The translations under genes and the position numbers were made by a program. Of a stretch of DNA of 39,131 nucleotides, positions 1 through 10,905 are shown in pieces. Location: positions 9,896-49,026 of the forward strand of contig NW_014013586.1 in NCBI RefSeq assembly GCF_000611645.1, written 5' to 3'. Source of the DNA: Monoraphidium neglectum. Lineage: Eukaryota; Chlorophyta; Chlorophyceae; Sphaeropleales; Selenastraceae. The notes beneath the pieces were generated by a model. It had not been told where the DNA came from. It did no database searches and worked only from the letters and a program-made list of their open reading frames with translations. The number at the start of each line of letters is the position of its first letter. Within the stretch, counting starts at the first letter, position 1.

Positions 1-205
1 GGTGCGTGCACCACCAGCACTTGCAGCGCTGCGGGCGTTCAGGCAACCGCCGTGCCGCGAGACCACCAATGGGCTATGGCAGAAGTATCGTAGCATGGTT
101 TCATGTGACTTTCAGCTGCTCGATCAACCCGTGATATGCGGCACGCGCGAAGGAGACCCGGTCTTCCAGGTTGATCACAAAATGACGAACAGCTTTATCT
201 TTTGA
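1..205. other. Possible terminal exon at left edge, strand unresolved
   Basis: A plus-strand frame is open from the left edge to a TGA at 203-205 and would give a 67-residue C-terminal piece. The opposite strand also has an open frame, ending at TGA 103-101 and running back past position 240. It contains a plausible stretch, INLEDRVSFARAAYHG. Both readings look protein-like and codon use does not decide between them. No family is recognised. Positions 206-352 hold the presumed promoter and 5' leader of the aldo/keto reductase gene, with no clear motif. Confidence 0.25.
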
Positions 206-352
206 GACATCACACGTGAAGCATCGATCTAATTTAGATTCACAATCAATCCATATCACACACACCCGACCTCACGTCGAGGCCTCCACCACACACACCC
301 TCCCGCCGTTGATCAAGGCAGCGCTGTCCACACTGCCCTTTCGATCGTAGCT

Positions 353-1283
353 ATGCAGAACCACGCATTTACCGCGCCATCTGGCTCGCGCACCGGTGGC
401 CTGGCGCGGTCAGGCACCTCTGCGCGTCGCTCCGCCGCCGTATGCCGCGCCGCCGCCACTGATCGTGTCAAGCTGGGGGGATCCGACCTGGAGGTGTGTG
501 GGGGCCCGCCGTGACAACGTATCCCTTTGAATTCTGCCTACTGCGGAAGCAGCAATAGAATGCCCAAACATATGCACCTGCTCTGTTGCCCTGTGCCATT
601 TGGTAGCATCGCAGCTCCCTTGTTCCACAAGGTCGCGATGCAGCACACAGCAAACGACCGCATGCCTGCCCCTGGCCCTTTCACCCCAGGTGTCCACCTG
701 CTGCCTGGGTACGATGACGTGGGGCAAGCAGAACACAGAGGCAGAGGCGCACGAGCAGCTCAGCTACGCCTTTGACGCGGGGCTCAATTTTCTGGACACC
801 GCCGGTGCGCGCGAGCCGGATCATGCACATTGGCAGCTGCACGGCCGTCGGCTCATGAGGCGGCGGCTCAGCTTGAGGACGGCCGGATGGCGCCGGCACT
901 TCCCTCCGGGCGCCTGCATGCAGCCTATTGAGGAGGCCTGCCGGGGTTGCCAACAGTGGCGGTTCTCGCTGCCCCCACCTCCCTGTCTTCAAACATCCCC
1001 GCTTCCATTCCCTCACCCCCATCACCAGCCACCCCTCCGCACCCTGCTCACCCCCCCCCAGAGATGTACCCTGTCCCTCCTGCCAAGGAGACCCAGGGTC
1101 GTACCGACCTGTACATTGGCAGCTGGCTCAAGACAGGGCGCGTAAAGAGGGAGGACGTGGTCATAGCCACCAAGGTGCGCTTGATTCCTGAGTTTTGGGG
1201 GAAGTATGACATGTGCTTGCATGACACACTACTCCCAAAGGTACGGCTGCATGCATGCATGCGTGCGCATGTTTGTTTTGTGT

Positions 1284-1322
<39 letters not shown>

Positions 1323-4300
1323 TGCATGCAGGAGCATGTGTGTATGTGTGTGTGTGTGTGTGTGAGGTGCATGGGTTGTGCTAGAACGTGTGTGCATGCA
1401 CGGCATGCCTCAACGAGACCATGGCCAATCATGCTTGACGACATGGCGAGCAACGTGAGAAGCAACTGTCCCTGAATTGTAAGGGTTCCAGCCGTTTCCT
1501 CCTTGGCCACCCTTCAGCACCAATCCTTGTGTTTCATCATACTACTCACCCATGGTGCATCAAGCTGTGCACTCTCACCTGTCCAACCTCAACAGGTCAG
1601 CGGGTACAGCGTACAGAACTCGTACGTGCGCAGCCCTCCTGAGACGACGCGTGTTACCAAGGCCCAGATCAAGGCCAGCGTTGACGCGTCGCTGCAGCGG
1701 CTGGGGGTTGACCATGTTGACCTGCTGCAGATCCACTGGTGGGGAAGGGTTTGTTATCGTGGGGGTACAATTGTGTGCACTTGACATGTGTGTGTGCGTG
1801 TGCATGTGCGTGTATGTGTATGTGTGTGTATGTATGTACAGACAGTGCATGTCAGCTCATGAACGTGTGCCAGAGCGTGGGAATCGTCTCAGCATGCACA
1901 GAGCGCGCTTGGTGACCCTCAACGAGGCTCCTCCTAACATGCGCCTGCAGGCCGGACCGCTACGTGTCGCTGTTTGGCGCCCCCACCTACGACATCGCAA
2001 ACGTGAGACGTCAAGGGCGTCGTTATTCCTGTTGATCAGCAGCAGTACGGCGGCCAGCATCTAGGGCGTGGCTGCTGGTCAACCATGACAATCGCACACA
2101 GGCAGCGGGCAGCAGACATGGAGCTGCGGGCCCTCGCAGAGCAGTATCACCCCCGCATGCACACGCGCATGCATTGTCGTCTCTGCCACCTGTGCCCAGC
2201 ACAAGTGTTTACTCCTCCCCGAAATCCCCAATCGTGCTTGCTAATGTGCGCCTTTGCCTCAAAGCTTGGCATGTGCCGTTGCTGCCACTGTTGCTGCCAC
2301 CACCAGGAGCGCGAGGGCGATGTTCCGTTTGAGGAGCAGCTCAGGGGCCTGGAGGACGTGGTCAAGGCCGGAAAGGTGGGGGGTGGGGCTGCTGGTGTCG
2401 TTGCAGGCACGATACCTGCTGTGTCATCCAGGGAGGGTCGAGACGGAGGAGGGAAGCTGGATGGCATGGGGAGGCTGCAATGCTCCGGCAGGGGGGGCTG
2501 TCGGTGCCGACGGGGTTGTCCTTCACGGCTATCCTGTGTGTTGCTTCAACCTTGTGTAGCAGTACATAACGCTCCCTCCCCCAAACACTTGCCACCCTGC
2601 CATACAACACCCCACCTCACCGGCCCCCCCCAAGGTGCGCTACGTGGGCGTGTCCAACGAGACCAGCTACGGCGTGTCAGAGTTCGCCTGGGCTGCCAAG
2701 ACGCTGGGGCTGCCCAAGATTCAGACCATCCAGGTGTGAGATTGGGGAGGAGATGCAGGGATCCAGGGATGGAGACGCGGGGATAAGGTCACTGTGGTGC
2801 GAGCAGGTGGTGCGAACAGCGGCGGCAGAACCATGTGGTGGGGCTGGGCGCGCGTGTGGTTGTGTGGTGCCCTGTAGCCGCTGCATTGACATGGTGACCC
2901 TTTTGGCACGGTGAGTGTGCATGCTGCGATGTCAAGCGAGCGGGTGGCGGCCTTGTCGATATAGTTGCCACCCTCGCCCAAGCACCCCGTCGTCCTGCCA
3001 GCGCCATCTGGCACCGCCCCACAACCATGTTGCTCCGCCATCCCTATGTCGCGCAGAACTGCTACCACCTGCTGTGCCGCACTGCATACGAGACGGACCT
3101 CGCGGAGACCTGCAGGTGAGTGACATGTTGTTTTGGGGGGAGGCAAGGCGGCGCTTGCTTGCATGGACAGTGCCAGGGGCGGTACTGAAGGCAGGAGGGA
3201 AGGGCAGGGGTCCGATGCCATGGTTTGGGCTCTTCAAACTTGAAGGTGAAGGACGCTGGCTCGAAAACAACCACGGTTGACAAGGAGTCGATTGGTGCGG
3301 CTCTTCATGCATGCGGTCCTTCCTGAAACCTCCCTCTTGAAAGCCCTCCCTACCTCTTGCCTTGCCGTTCACCTCCCAACCACTACCACCCCGTGCCATG
3401 CAGGCGCCACGACGTGAGCCTGCTCGCCTACAGCCCGCTGGCGGGTGGCGCGCTCTCCGGCAAGTACCTGACCCGGGACGCGCCCAAGGAGGCGCGCTTC
3501 AACCTCTTCCCCGGGTGCGCAGAGGGTGGGGACGGGGGAGTTGCGGAAGGGGCTCCAAGGGTTGCGCCTGAAGCTGCTCTGCAGCAAGGTCACGGGGTGC
3601 TCTTTGCCTGTTGGTTGCGCGCACCGCATGGGAGGCTCCGCTGACAGCGTGGTGCCGCGCGCCAGATATTCTCTGCAGCATCACAGGCATGCACGTCTGC
3701 GGTGCGAGACGAAGGCACTGGTTGCGTGTTGCGACGCTGCGAGCGCGCCACTTGGTCTGGCCGCGTGCCTGCCGGCAGGTACATGGAGCGTTACTACCAG
3801 AGCCTGGCCAGGAGCGCGACGGAGGAGTACGCTGAGCTGGCCAAGAAGCACGGCCTCACGCCCACGCAGCTGGCCCTGGCCTGGTGCCGCTCACGCTGGT
3901 GGGGACGCGTGAGGGGTGTCAGTGCCTCCAACTGTGACGCGTTGCGGGCTGCGGTTGACTGGCAGATTTGCTGCGCCGTTGTGGCGATGATGTCCCTGCC
4001 GTTTGGGCACAACACCAGGATCACGCCCCTTGACATGCCCCCAACCGCGCCAACCCCACCCCGCAGGTTTGTGAGGTCGACCATCATCGGCGCCACCAGC
4101 CTGCCCCAGCTGAAGGAGAACCTGGATGCCTTCAGCGTGGAGCTCTCGCCAGAGGTGAGGCCGGCCCGCGCGGCAGCCTGCCAGGGGTGGCGGTGGGGCA
4201 ACGAAATGAGTGCAGGGGCCAGCAATCGTGAACCGGCCTTGCTTGGGCGCGAGGATGTGCTTTCCAGGTGTCCAGGGTGGGGCTGACTCCTCCCGCGGCT

Positions 4301-4629
4301 GCGCGCACTTCAATGACCCACTCCAGACACCCCTTCTTTGCACGCCTTAATTACTGCTGTGTTCCTGCCAGCGTGCTGCTTGTTGCCTGCGACACATCCA
4401 CCTCCACCACCCCCCTTCAACCCCGCAGGTCATCGAGGGCGTCAACCAGCTGTACAAGAAGTACAGGTGGGCAGCGGTCGCGCCTGGGCTTTGCAAGCCA
4501 TGCAGCTGCCCTTCCACACCTTGGTCAGCGCCGCGCAGCCCGACATTCTGCCATGCACTTGCATCTGACCGATTAGTACGCCAAACGCTCCCATCTGCAA
4601 ACAACAGGGACCCTCCCACCAGCGCATGA
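353..4629 (+). CDS. Tas-like aldo/keto reductase, probably plastid-targeted (13 exons)
   Basis: NAD(P)H-dependent aldo/keto reductase resembling E. coli Tas and the plant plastid homologue (At1g04420 type); the substrate is unknown. Exons: 353-493, 690-804, 1062-1174, 1596-1738, 1951-2002, 2307-2375, 2635-2733, 3057-3115, 3404-3514, 3779-3898, 4067-4154, 4429-4466, 4608-4629. All junctions are GT-AG and in phase, giving 389 residues, normal for the family. The N-terminus (about residues 1-37) is rich in Ser, Ala and Arg without acids, like a transit peptide. The AKR tetrad is complete: Asp83 and Tyr88 (FLDTAEMYP, created by splicing), Lys123 (VVIATK) and His170 (LLQIHWP). The NADP-binding end appears as STIIGATSLPQL near the C-terminus. 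The start is the first ATG in this frame and gives the transit peptide. Introns 3 and 4 hold TG microsatellites. Family and exon model are secure; plastid location is inferred. Confidence 0.93.
1287..1362. repeat. TG microsatellite in aldo/keto reductase intron 3
   Basis: Two TG runs (about 1287-1318 and 1344-1362) are separated by an interrupted stretch. They lie inside the intron between 1174 and 1596, so the pre-mRNA carries (UG)n. Confidence 0.95.
1783..1841. repeat. Imperfect TG/TATG repeat in aldo/keto reductase intron 4
   Basis: An interrupted TG-rich tract with TATG variants occupies the middle of the intron 1739-1950. It is the second such tract in this gene. Confidence 0.9.
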
Positions 4630-4671
4630 TGAGGCGCATGGCACCGTGTGGCAGCGTGGAATTCAACCAAA

Positions 4672-4676
4672 TGTAA
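4672..4676 (+). promoter_or_regulatory. TGTAA poly(A) signal of the aldo/keto reductase gene
   Basis: TGTAA lies 42 bases past the stop codon. UGUAA is the usual chlorophyte polyadenylation signal, and this spacing fits a short 3' UTR. Confidence 0.75.
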
Positions 4677-5229
4677 AGCGCCCCAAGGAAAAAGTGCACC
4701 TTGCAAATGATCTTGCCGCCGATGAGATGTCAGCAGCCAGCCCTTGATCCAGGCACGCCATTGGGCCGTCCCTGCCCATGGTGTGATTGGATTTGCTGGT
4801 AGCTACAGGACATGCTTCCGGTCCGTGTTCCATTTCCTTGGTGGGAAAGTGGGAGCTGGGCGGCCAGCGCGCCCGGCACGGATGGAACACCACGCGGTGC
4901 TCTGGTGCTGGCACACGCGCCTTGTGTTTGGGGTACACTACTTACACTTACGGCCTCCTGAAGCAGCCTCACCACCCATAAACTGCAAGGCCTGCCGCGG
5001 GCACACTCAGCGAGGTGGGCACTCTTCACGCGCGGCACCCGCATGCCCGTTAGCAATCGCGGCATATAGCATACACATTTGTCAGCTTGTGAGTCGCCCA
5101 CCAAGGCCTCCAGGCAGAATCATCGCCGGGGCTTGTTGAGACCCAGGCCAGCTGCCTCGTCGTGCGCCGACGACTCCGCCCTCCTCCGACCCCCCTAGGA
5201 TAATCAACTGCATACGAGCCCGCTCAGCT
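4677..5229. other. Intergenic region with TATA-like element
   Basis: No gene is recognised here. A TATA-like sequence, CATATAGCATA, at 5063-5073 could drive the Gln-rich frame at 5230. A pyrimidine tract ending in TAG at 5198 also resembles a 3' splice site, so the next frame might instead be a downstream exon. Confidence 0.4.
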
Positions 5230-5703
5230 ATGCCCGGCATGCAAGGGGGCGTTCCGCCACGCGTCGCTTCGCCGGCCCCGCTGCCCCCAAACGCTGCGAG
5301 CGCAGCAGCGGCGTTTGCTGGCTCTGGCATGTTTGCTTCCAGCATGCACACTTTTGTCCACGGCTGCTCTTGGGGCAGCTTCGGCAACCTTGCGGCTCTG
5401 GGCGGCTTTGGCAGCTCGGGCAACCTCGCGGGCATGCACGGCGGCAGCAGCGGCAGCAGCACGCCGACGCCGGCTTCCCAGCAGGCGCATGCAGCGCAGG
5501 CGACGCCGCAGCTGCTTCAGCAGCACCTCCAGCAGCGCGCGAAGCAGCAGCAGCTTGCGGCACAGCAGCAGCAGCAACAGCAGCCGCAGCACCTGCAGCA
5601 GCATGCGCAGACGCCGCCGGTCCCACAGCGCGCCGCCAGCAAGGAGCCCGCCCTCATCCGCAACGTCTTCAGCGAGCCGTCCTTCAGCAACATGTCGGCC
5701 TGA
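5230..5703 (+). CDS. Gln-rich low-complexity protein, function unknown
   Basis: This frame of 157 residues starts at the first ATG after an in-frame stop at 5137 and ends at TGA 5701-5703. It has Ala/Gly/Ser-rich repeats at the N-terminus (GSFGNLAALGGFGSSGNLAG), then a Gln-rich centre of about residues 80-130 with QQQQQQQ runs. It ends in a less biased tail containing ALIRNVFSEPSFSNMSA. No transmembrane segment, signal peptide or catalytic motif is visible, and I do not recognise a family. The composition is that of a disordered regulatory protein or the C-terminal exon of a transcription-factor-like protein. A splice acceptor-like TAG at 5196-5198 keeps open the possibility that earlier exons exist. 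The non-repetitive C-terminal tail is the best reason to think the frame is real. Confidence 0.5.
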   Translation: MPGMQGGVPPRVASPAPLPPNAASAAAAFAGSGMFASSMHTFVHGCSWGSFGNLAALGGFGSSGNLAGMHGGSSGSSTPTPASQQAHAAQATPQLLQQHLQQRAKQQQLAAQQQQQQQPQHLQQHAQTPPVPQRAASKEPALIRNVFSEPSFSNMSA

Positions 5704-6020
5704 GCGGCAGCTGCCGCCTCATGCACGTGCTACGTGCGCTGCCGGCGCAGGCCTCATCGCAGGCCGCCGACGCCGGAAGCCGCCGCACGGCTTCTCAACC
5801 CGGGCAACGGGCAATGCGGCCATTCCCCGTTGGACCTGGGGCCCGTCGTCTGCCGCGTGCCACATGCTCACGATATTCTGAACTTGCACTGTTTTATTTC
5901 TTCTTGCGCGTGCGGCAGCCGACATGCGCCGCACGCAGGCTGCCCCGTACTAAGGGCCTTGGCTACATCGAAGCGCGCCCGCCGGCACGGCGCCCGCGGC
6001 TGGCGCGTCAGGTTGCGCCA

Positions 6021-6064
6021 GCCGCGGCGCAGCTGGGGCGCCGCGGCGCAGCTGGGGCGCCGCG
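6021..6064. repeat. 19-base tandem repeat, about 2.3 copies
   Basis: The unit GCCGCGGCGCAGCTGGGGC occurs at 6021-6039 and 6040-6058 without mismatch, followed by a partial third copy. Confidence 0.9.
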
Positions 6065-6568
6065 TGCGAGCCGGGGCCTCGCCCCAGACTTTTGTTTCCC
6101 AGAGCTCTGGAATGGGCTCGAGGCTTTGGCCGCGGCTGCTGGTCCGCTCAGGATTGATGAGCGACAGCCGGCAGTTGCGCGCACGCACAGACGCAGCATG
6201 CGCCGTGCACGCAATCAACATTTTGAGTTGGGGTTACCGGGACCCCCACGCACTTACTCGTGTCCCCATGCCCTGATACGCACCGAGAGAGAGAGGGCGC
6301 GATGCAGCCCAACGCGCCGCGGGGGCTTTGGAGGCGCCGCCTTGGCAGGCCGCAGCCCCACCCCCTCGCGCGCGCGCTCGAGCGCGCATTTGTTCGGTGT
6401 CTCTCGGTGCGCCTTGGCATATTGGCCCGGCAGCCGCAGCCCCCGCCGCCGCCTTGCCATGCGCGTGCAGTACGGCGGGAGCCGCTTTTTCCACTTGTTC
6501 AAAGGCAGTTTGCCGCGCAGCAACCAGGGCTCCTGGCCCCTTTTCTTGGTTGGCTCAGCTCGTCAGTC

Positions 6569-6614
6569 GCACGCAAGATCCGCACAGAGCGCCTCATCAA
6601 TTGATCTTGCGTGC
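6569..6614. repeat. Perfect 12-base inverted repeat
   Basis: GCACGCAAGATC (6569-6580) and GATCTTGCGTGC (6603-6614) are exact reverse complements separated by 22 bases. The function is unknown. No target-site duplication or transposase is nearby. Confidence 0.9.
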
Positions 6615-7084
6615 TCGCTTAGTTCTGCAGCCTTTTTGGGCGCCAAGCTAGACAGAAGGGTGCCTCCCAGTGCTAGCAGAAGGCTGACGCTGTGCTCAGA
6701 GTACAGGGAAGGAGCCGCTGTGCGCCCCTGCCCCTCAGTTTGTGTCCTTAGAGGAGCACCCGGCGCCCCTCTGCTGGACGGTTGGCTTGGCCCCGCGCCC
6801 CCTGCCTTCACGCCGCCCCCCCTCTCCCACCCCTGCGCCAAACCTACGAGGGGAACGCGCAGCTGCGCCACCTTTGAGGCACACACACGCACTGTTCAGC
6901 ACCCGCTTCCCATGCGCCAGCATGTTTCGTGTGCCCTGCCTGCCTGTGACGGAGCAGCGCGCGCCTTTCATTCCCCGGGTAATAAATCCTGCTCTCGCCT
7001 TTGTTTCTCTGCACACTGATTTGACAGCCAGCAGGTTCCTGTCCAGCCGCAGACAGCACATTGGGCCGCTTCAGGCTGGGGCGG

Positions 7085-7089
7085 TTACA
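7085..7089 (-). promoter_or_regulatory. TGTAA poly(A) signal of SEH1
   Basis: TTACA on the plus strand reads TGTAA on the minus strand, 45 bases past the SEH1 stop codon. Confidence 0.7.
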
Positions 7090-7133
7090 GCAGGACGCAG
7101 CCGTGGCGCTGTTTGCTCCACACCATGGTAACA

Positions 7134-8869
7134 TCATGCTGCCTGCCCGCCGCCCGTGATCCTGGACACGGCACGCCAGCTGCCCCCCAAGTCAGGCATC
7201 CACAGCCACACCTCGGGCGGCGCGCCCCCGCCCTCCAGGCTGCAGCCTAGTGCATTGCCGTGCGCCGAAAACTCCACCCGCCACGCGCGCGAGGGGTGGC
7301 GCAGCAGCGCGGCCCGCTCGGCCGACAGGGCGGCAGGGGTCCCCGTGAGCCTGAACACGCCGACCGCGCTGCCAAAGCTTGCGGCGGCGAGCTCGAAGGG
7401 GCGGCCGAGGGTGGGGGCCCAGTGGAGGGAGGTGGCGGGCTCGCCTGTGGGGGACTCGAGCTCACACGACTCCTGCAGGAAGGGGGGAGTGTGAGGCAGG
7501 TGGGCGAGGACCCAATGGCAGGTTATGCGGCGGGCCGGCCATTGGTCGATGCTGTATGCCTAGCCATAGGCCAGGGGCCCGAGCAGGGTCGTGCCTGCTG
7601 GCTCGTCGCTGGACGCGGTAGAGCTGCGTGATCGCGGACCGCTGCCATGATGAACAAGAGTCTTTCAGCGAGCAGCTGGGGGCCCCATGTGCCTGGTCTC
7701 ACCCGCCAGAAGGCCTGCTGGTTGCACCATGCCTTGGCGCCATGCGCGCTGCCGGCCAGCAGCAGAGGCGGCACGCCGGCCGTGAAGCCGCGCCATGACA
7801 AGCAGTTGCAGGGCCCCTCTTCTGCCGCCTGAGGTGGAGATGGTTTGACGGGCGTGCCAAATACAGTCAGCAAGCTGGGGTGCATGGCACGTGGCAACAT
7901 CAGCAGCAGTCGCCGGGTGCCAGTTCCCCCCTGAATCATAGCAACGCAATCCCCCTAGTTGACTTGAGACACATGCATGCCTCTCACCTTGATTCGGGAT
8001 AGCATGGTCCAAATCAGCCCCCCGCCGCCACTGCAGCCACCACTGGTCAACTCGCCACCGCTGTACTGTGCGTCTGCCGCCTGGGTCCCCTCGTGCACAT
8101 AGACGCCGCCGTCGTCGCTGGCCGCCGCCAGCACAATGCCATGCTGCGCTGGAGCGAAAGCAACGTCTCTGGCATAGAATGGGAAGTGGGGTACCAAGCA
8201 CAGTGTGGTGTGGTGTGTCACAGCAGCTGTGCCTTCAAGAGTGGCTGCCTGCCACGCAGTGCTATATCTCATCATTCAGCAACAAACTCTAGGAACCACA
8301 CGCGGCAAGCATCCATTCAAGCCGACAAATGCTGCGGGGCCACACCTGACAAGCCCCCGCCCACACGCCAGCCGCCCGCTCTCGCGCCACGCTCCAGCTG
8401 CACTTGCGGTCAAGATATGCACGCTCCCGCGCGCCGTCGCCACCGCTAGTATCGTCCCATGCTCGTCTGGCGCCCACGCGGGCTTGACCGGCTCTTCTGA
8501 TATCTGGTGTGCAGCAGCAGGCGCGGGGTCAACGAGAGAGAGGTGGCGGGCAGAGCGCAGCACGCTGGCGCACCACGAACTTGCCAATGCAGCAGCAGCT
8601 GTGGCAGTCAGGCTCCTCATCCCGCGCATGGCCCGGCTTACGGCTGCGCCACGCACCTTTGTCGAGTGAAGCAACAGAGGCTCGTCGCCGGCGCCAGCGC
8701 CGCTGCCGCATGCCCAAACTCGAACCGTGCCGCTGGAGCTGCAGGTGGCCATGCGATCGCCTGCCTGGCTGTAAGAGCAATCGACAAGGCGGCCACCGGC
8801 GGCGTCGGGTGGCAGCCGCGTCACCTGCATAGGTTGCAGCAGCGCCAGTGACGTGTTGGCAGCAAGCAT
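7134..8869 (-). CDS. SEH1: Nucleoporin SEH1, WD-repeat protein (5 exons)
   Basis: WD40 beta-propeller protein of the Y (Nup107-160) complex at nuclear pores; in other eukaryotes it also joins the SEA/GATOR2 complex. Exons on the minus strand: 8869-8657, 8503-8346, 8168-7988, 7828-7703, 7472-7134. Phases agree at every junction and give 338 residues, normal for SEH1. Blades are visible in order: DCSYSQAGDRMATCSSSGTV, then KPAWAPDEHGTILAVATARG, RDVAFAPAQHGIVLAAASDD, CNCLSWRGFTAGVPPLLLAG, TSLHWAPTLGRPFELAAASF and a final RAWRVEFSAHGNALG. The family's large indel-like features (DVAFAP, the WAPTLGRPF blade and the short last blade ending in VWLW) support SEH1 over its relative SEC13. The second exon's 3' end could be CAG|GTGTGG (used here) or the nearby GGC|GTGTGG, which keeps the same phase. 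The start is the first ATG, just before the first blade. Confidence 0.88.
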
Positions 8870-9269
8870 GCACCGAAATCCGGACTGCGGACCAAGCTCG
8901 CGGGTAGCAGAATGGCTTAAATTAGCTCTGCTTTATTGTCTGCATCTGCTCCTGACCTTTGGCACGGGTTCCATGCTGGCTCAAGATCAAGCAGCTACGT
9001 GATCTTGAAATTTGCTTGAGGGAAGATTAAAGCGCACGATTCATGAAATCTTCGTTCTACTTATGAATCGTAACATTGGCCTGTAGGCGGATATAAGCGT
9101 TGATCCACCCTGGGGGCTGCCTGTCTCACACACCCCGTACACGACCGGTCACTGCCAGGGCAGCGGTTGTGGTGCTGCCGCTGCAGGCCGGGCTCGACGA
9201 CCAGCACAGCAGCCACGCATTGCTGTAGGCGATTTATTATAGATGCAATCATGCGGGCCCCAGGCGTGC
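8870..9269. other. Intergenic, nothing recognised
   Basis: This is the presumed promoter side of SEH1 and 3' flank of the next minus-strand gene. It is AT-richer around 8920-9070, with no clear motif or coding frame. Confidence 0.5.
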
Positions 9270-10677
9270 TTAAGCCCACGGGCAGGTGTGCTTTGCGCAG
9301 CAGTTCGGGGCCTCGCCCTGGCTTTGAGCCATGGCCAGCAGCCGATCCAGGCCCACTGCCCTGGGCACAATACCTGAACAACAGGTGCGTGCACGTAATG
9401 CCAGTTTTCCTCGCGGCATGCAAGCGTTGGTCAATATGGCCGCTGCAACTGCGCGTGGCGACAAGGGGTACCTTACCTTGAGCACGGAAGTACCCTGCGA
9501 TGGCACTTGCAGACAATGATGCCGAGAAGGACTGATTAAAAGTAGCCAGCTGCATGCCACGCTATTGCATTGGCACTCTGCATGACAGTGACCAGCGGGG
9601 TGACATTATGCCCAACACAGCTGCTCGTAATGTGCGTACACACCTTCCCGCTCCCACTGCGGACGGCACCTTTGAGACTGATGTGGTGGTGGTAATACCA
9701 GCCAGCGGAAACCCAATGGCGAGTTCGAGGTGGTGGTCATCTCCAAACGCAGGTGCATCCCACAATCAGACATCTTCTTCTTCACGTGATATCCAGGATT
9801 GCGGGGGACTCTGGGGCTCAACGTGACATATGCACGTGATGTATGCATATAGGCGTGTGCAGGGTGCTGTTGAAGGCGCTTCGCCAAGAGAACTGAATCC
9901 ATGTTAGTGCCGGATCCAAGTCAAGCGTGGGTAAGAGGCAAGTGACACTCGACTCTGCTGAGCTGCTAGCGCCCTGTGGCGCGGACGTGTATGGAGTGGT
10001 GCTGAACAGTGCAGCTATTGCTGAAATGGGCATTGACTGCAGCAGCGGCACGTCCCTTTCACTTGGAAAATCTCAAAATCAAGCCGGTGCAGCTCCTTAC
10101 CTTCTGGACCTTTAGAAAGCCAGTTCACCGTGTGTCTCCCCCATTGAGCCGGCAGCCGGTTGACCTCGGCCACCAGGCTCACGGGACACCAGAGCCTGCA
10201 GCAAAACATGTTCGGGCGCACGCAAGGGAGACACCCCGTTCCAACGGCCTTGGGAGCAATGCTCTTGCTGGTTGACGGCGGAATGGAGGGCTCGGTCGTC
10301 CAGGCAGCGGCGAGATTGTGTGTAAAGCTACTCAGAAGACCTGCCCCAAAATAGATATGTGCCTGTGAGGCAGCCGTTGTCTGCGGGCGTTTTGGCGGGC
10401 CGACCACCGGTCCCGCGAAGTGATCTCGAATCAGGGACAAGGTGTACATTGGGGCAGAAATGCTCAATTGGCGAATTAATTGGGCAGCAATAATTGTTGA
10501 AAAGTCCTTCAGCGATGTTCCTGTGGCGCTAAACGTCATCAATCTCAATAATCCCCATACCCGCGCCATGCAGCCGCTGCAAAGTGATGCGCGGAAGGCT
10601 TGTATGCATGTGTCACAATCTCTAGGTGCCAGCAGGCTGGCACGCTGTGCATGGCCTTTGCGGGCAAGGAGGAGCAT
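9270..10677 (-). CDS. Hypothetical multi-exon gene, model incomplete
   Basis: The best evidence is at the 3' end. An exon ending CAAG|GTAAGG at about 9476 joins in phase to one starting after TTGTTCAG at about 9380, and the frame stops at TAA 9272-9270. The joined product contains SFSASLSASAIAGYFRAQG followed by IVPRAVGLDRLLAMAQSQ. A further likely exon lies at about 10088-10201, after the acceptor GCTGCAG and ending GAAG|GTAAGG, and contains PVSLVAEVNRLPAQWGRH. Frames around 10201-10500 may add more. Exons between 9560 and 10080 (for example ELAIGFPLAGITTTTSVSK) could not be joined with confidence. No family, signal peptide or domain is recognised. The coordinates are an envelope, not a finished gene, and the 5' end is unknown. 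A degenerate gene is possible. Confidence 0.35.
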
Positions 10678-10905
10678 TGCGCGCCGCTGCTCGCCTGAAC
10701 CGCCTGCAACACCGGCGCCAGGTGATTAGACACTGTTCTGTTGCAGGTTCGATGAAGGTTTCGCGCAGAAAGCATGGCGGGCATTTCCTAGTAGTTATTG
10801 GCTGTCAAACCCCTGAAATTCCGTCAAGCAGAGTGGGTGTGGCAAGGTTGGTCGCAGTTGAGAAAGTGGCAGCAGGGTAGACCACCAGGCACCCCAACGC
10901 TGCAC

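Larger units (their letters stand above)
5704..7084. other. GC-rich gap between Gln-rich frame and SEH1
   Basis: No recognisable gene. A second plus frame stays open from 5370 to 7019 without a stop but shows no conserved domain (see findings). The stretch also holds a 19-base tandem repeat, a small hairpin at 6001-6020 (arms TGGCGC/GCGCCA) and a perfect 12-base inverted repeat. Confidence 0.5.

Noticed and set aside
1161..1510. Frames rich in repeated Val-Cys or Thr-His at the microsatellites
   Set aside because: They are translations of TG/CA repeats inside an intron, without any coding support.
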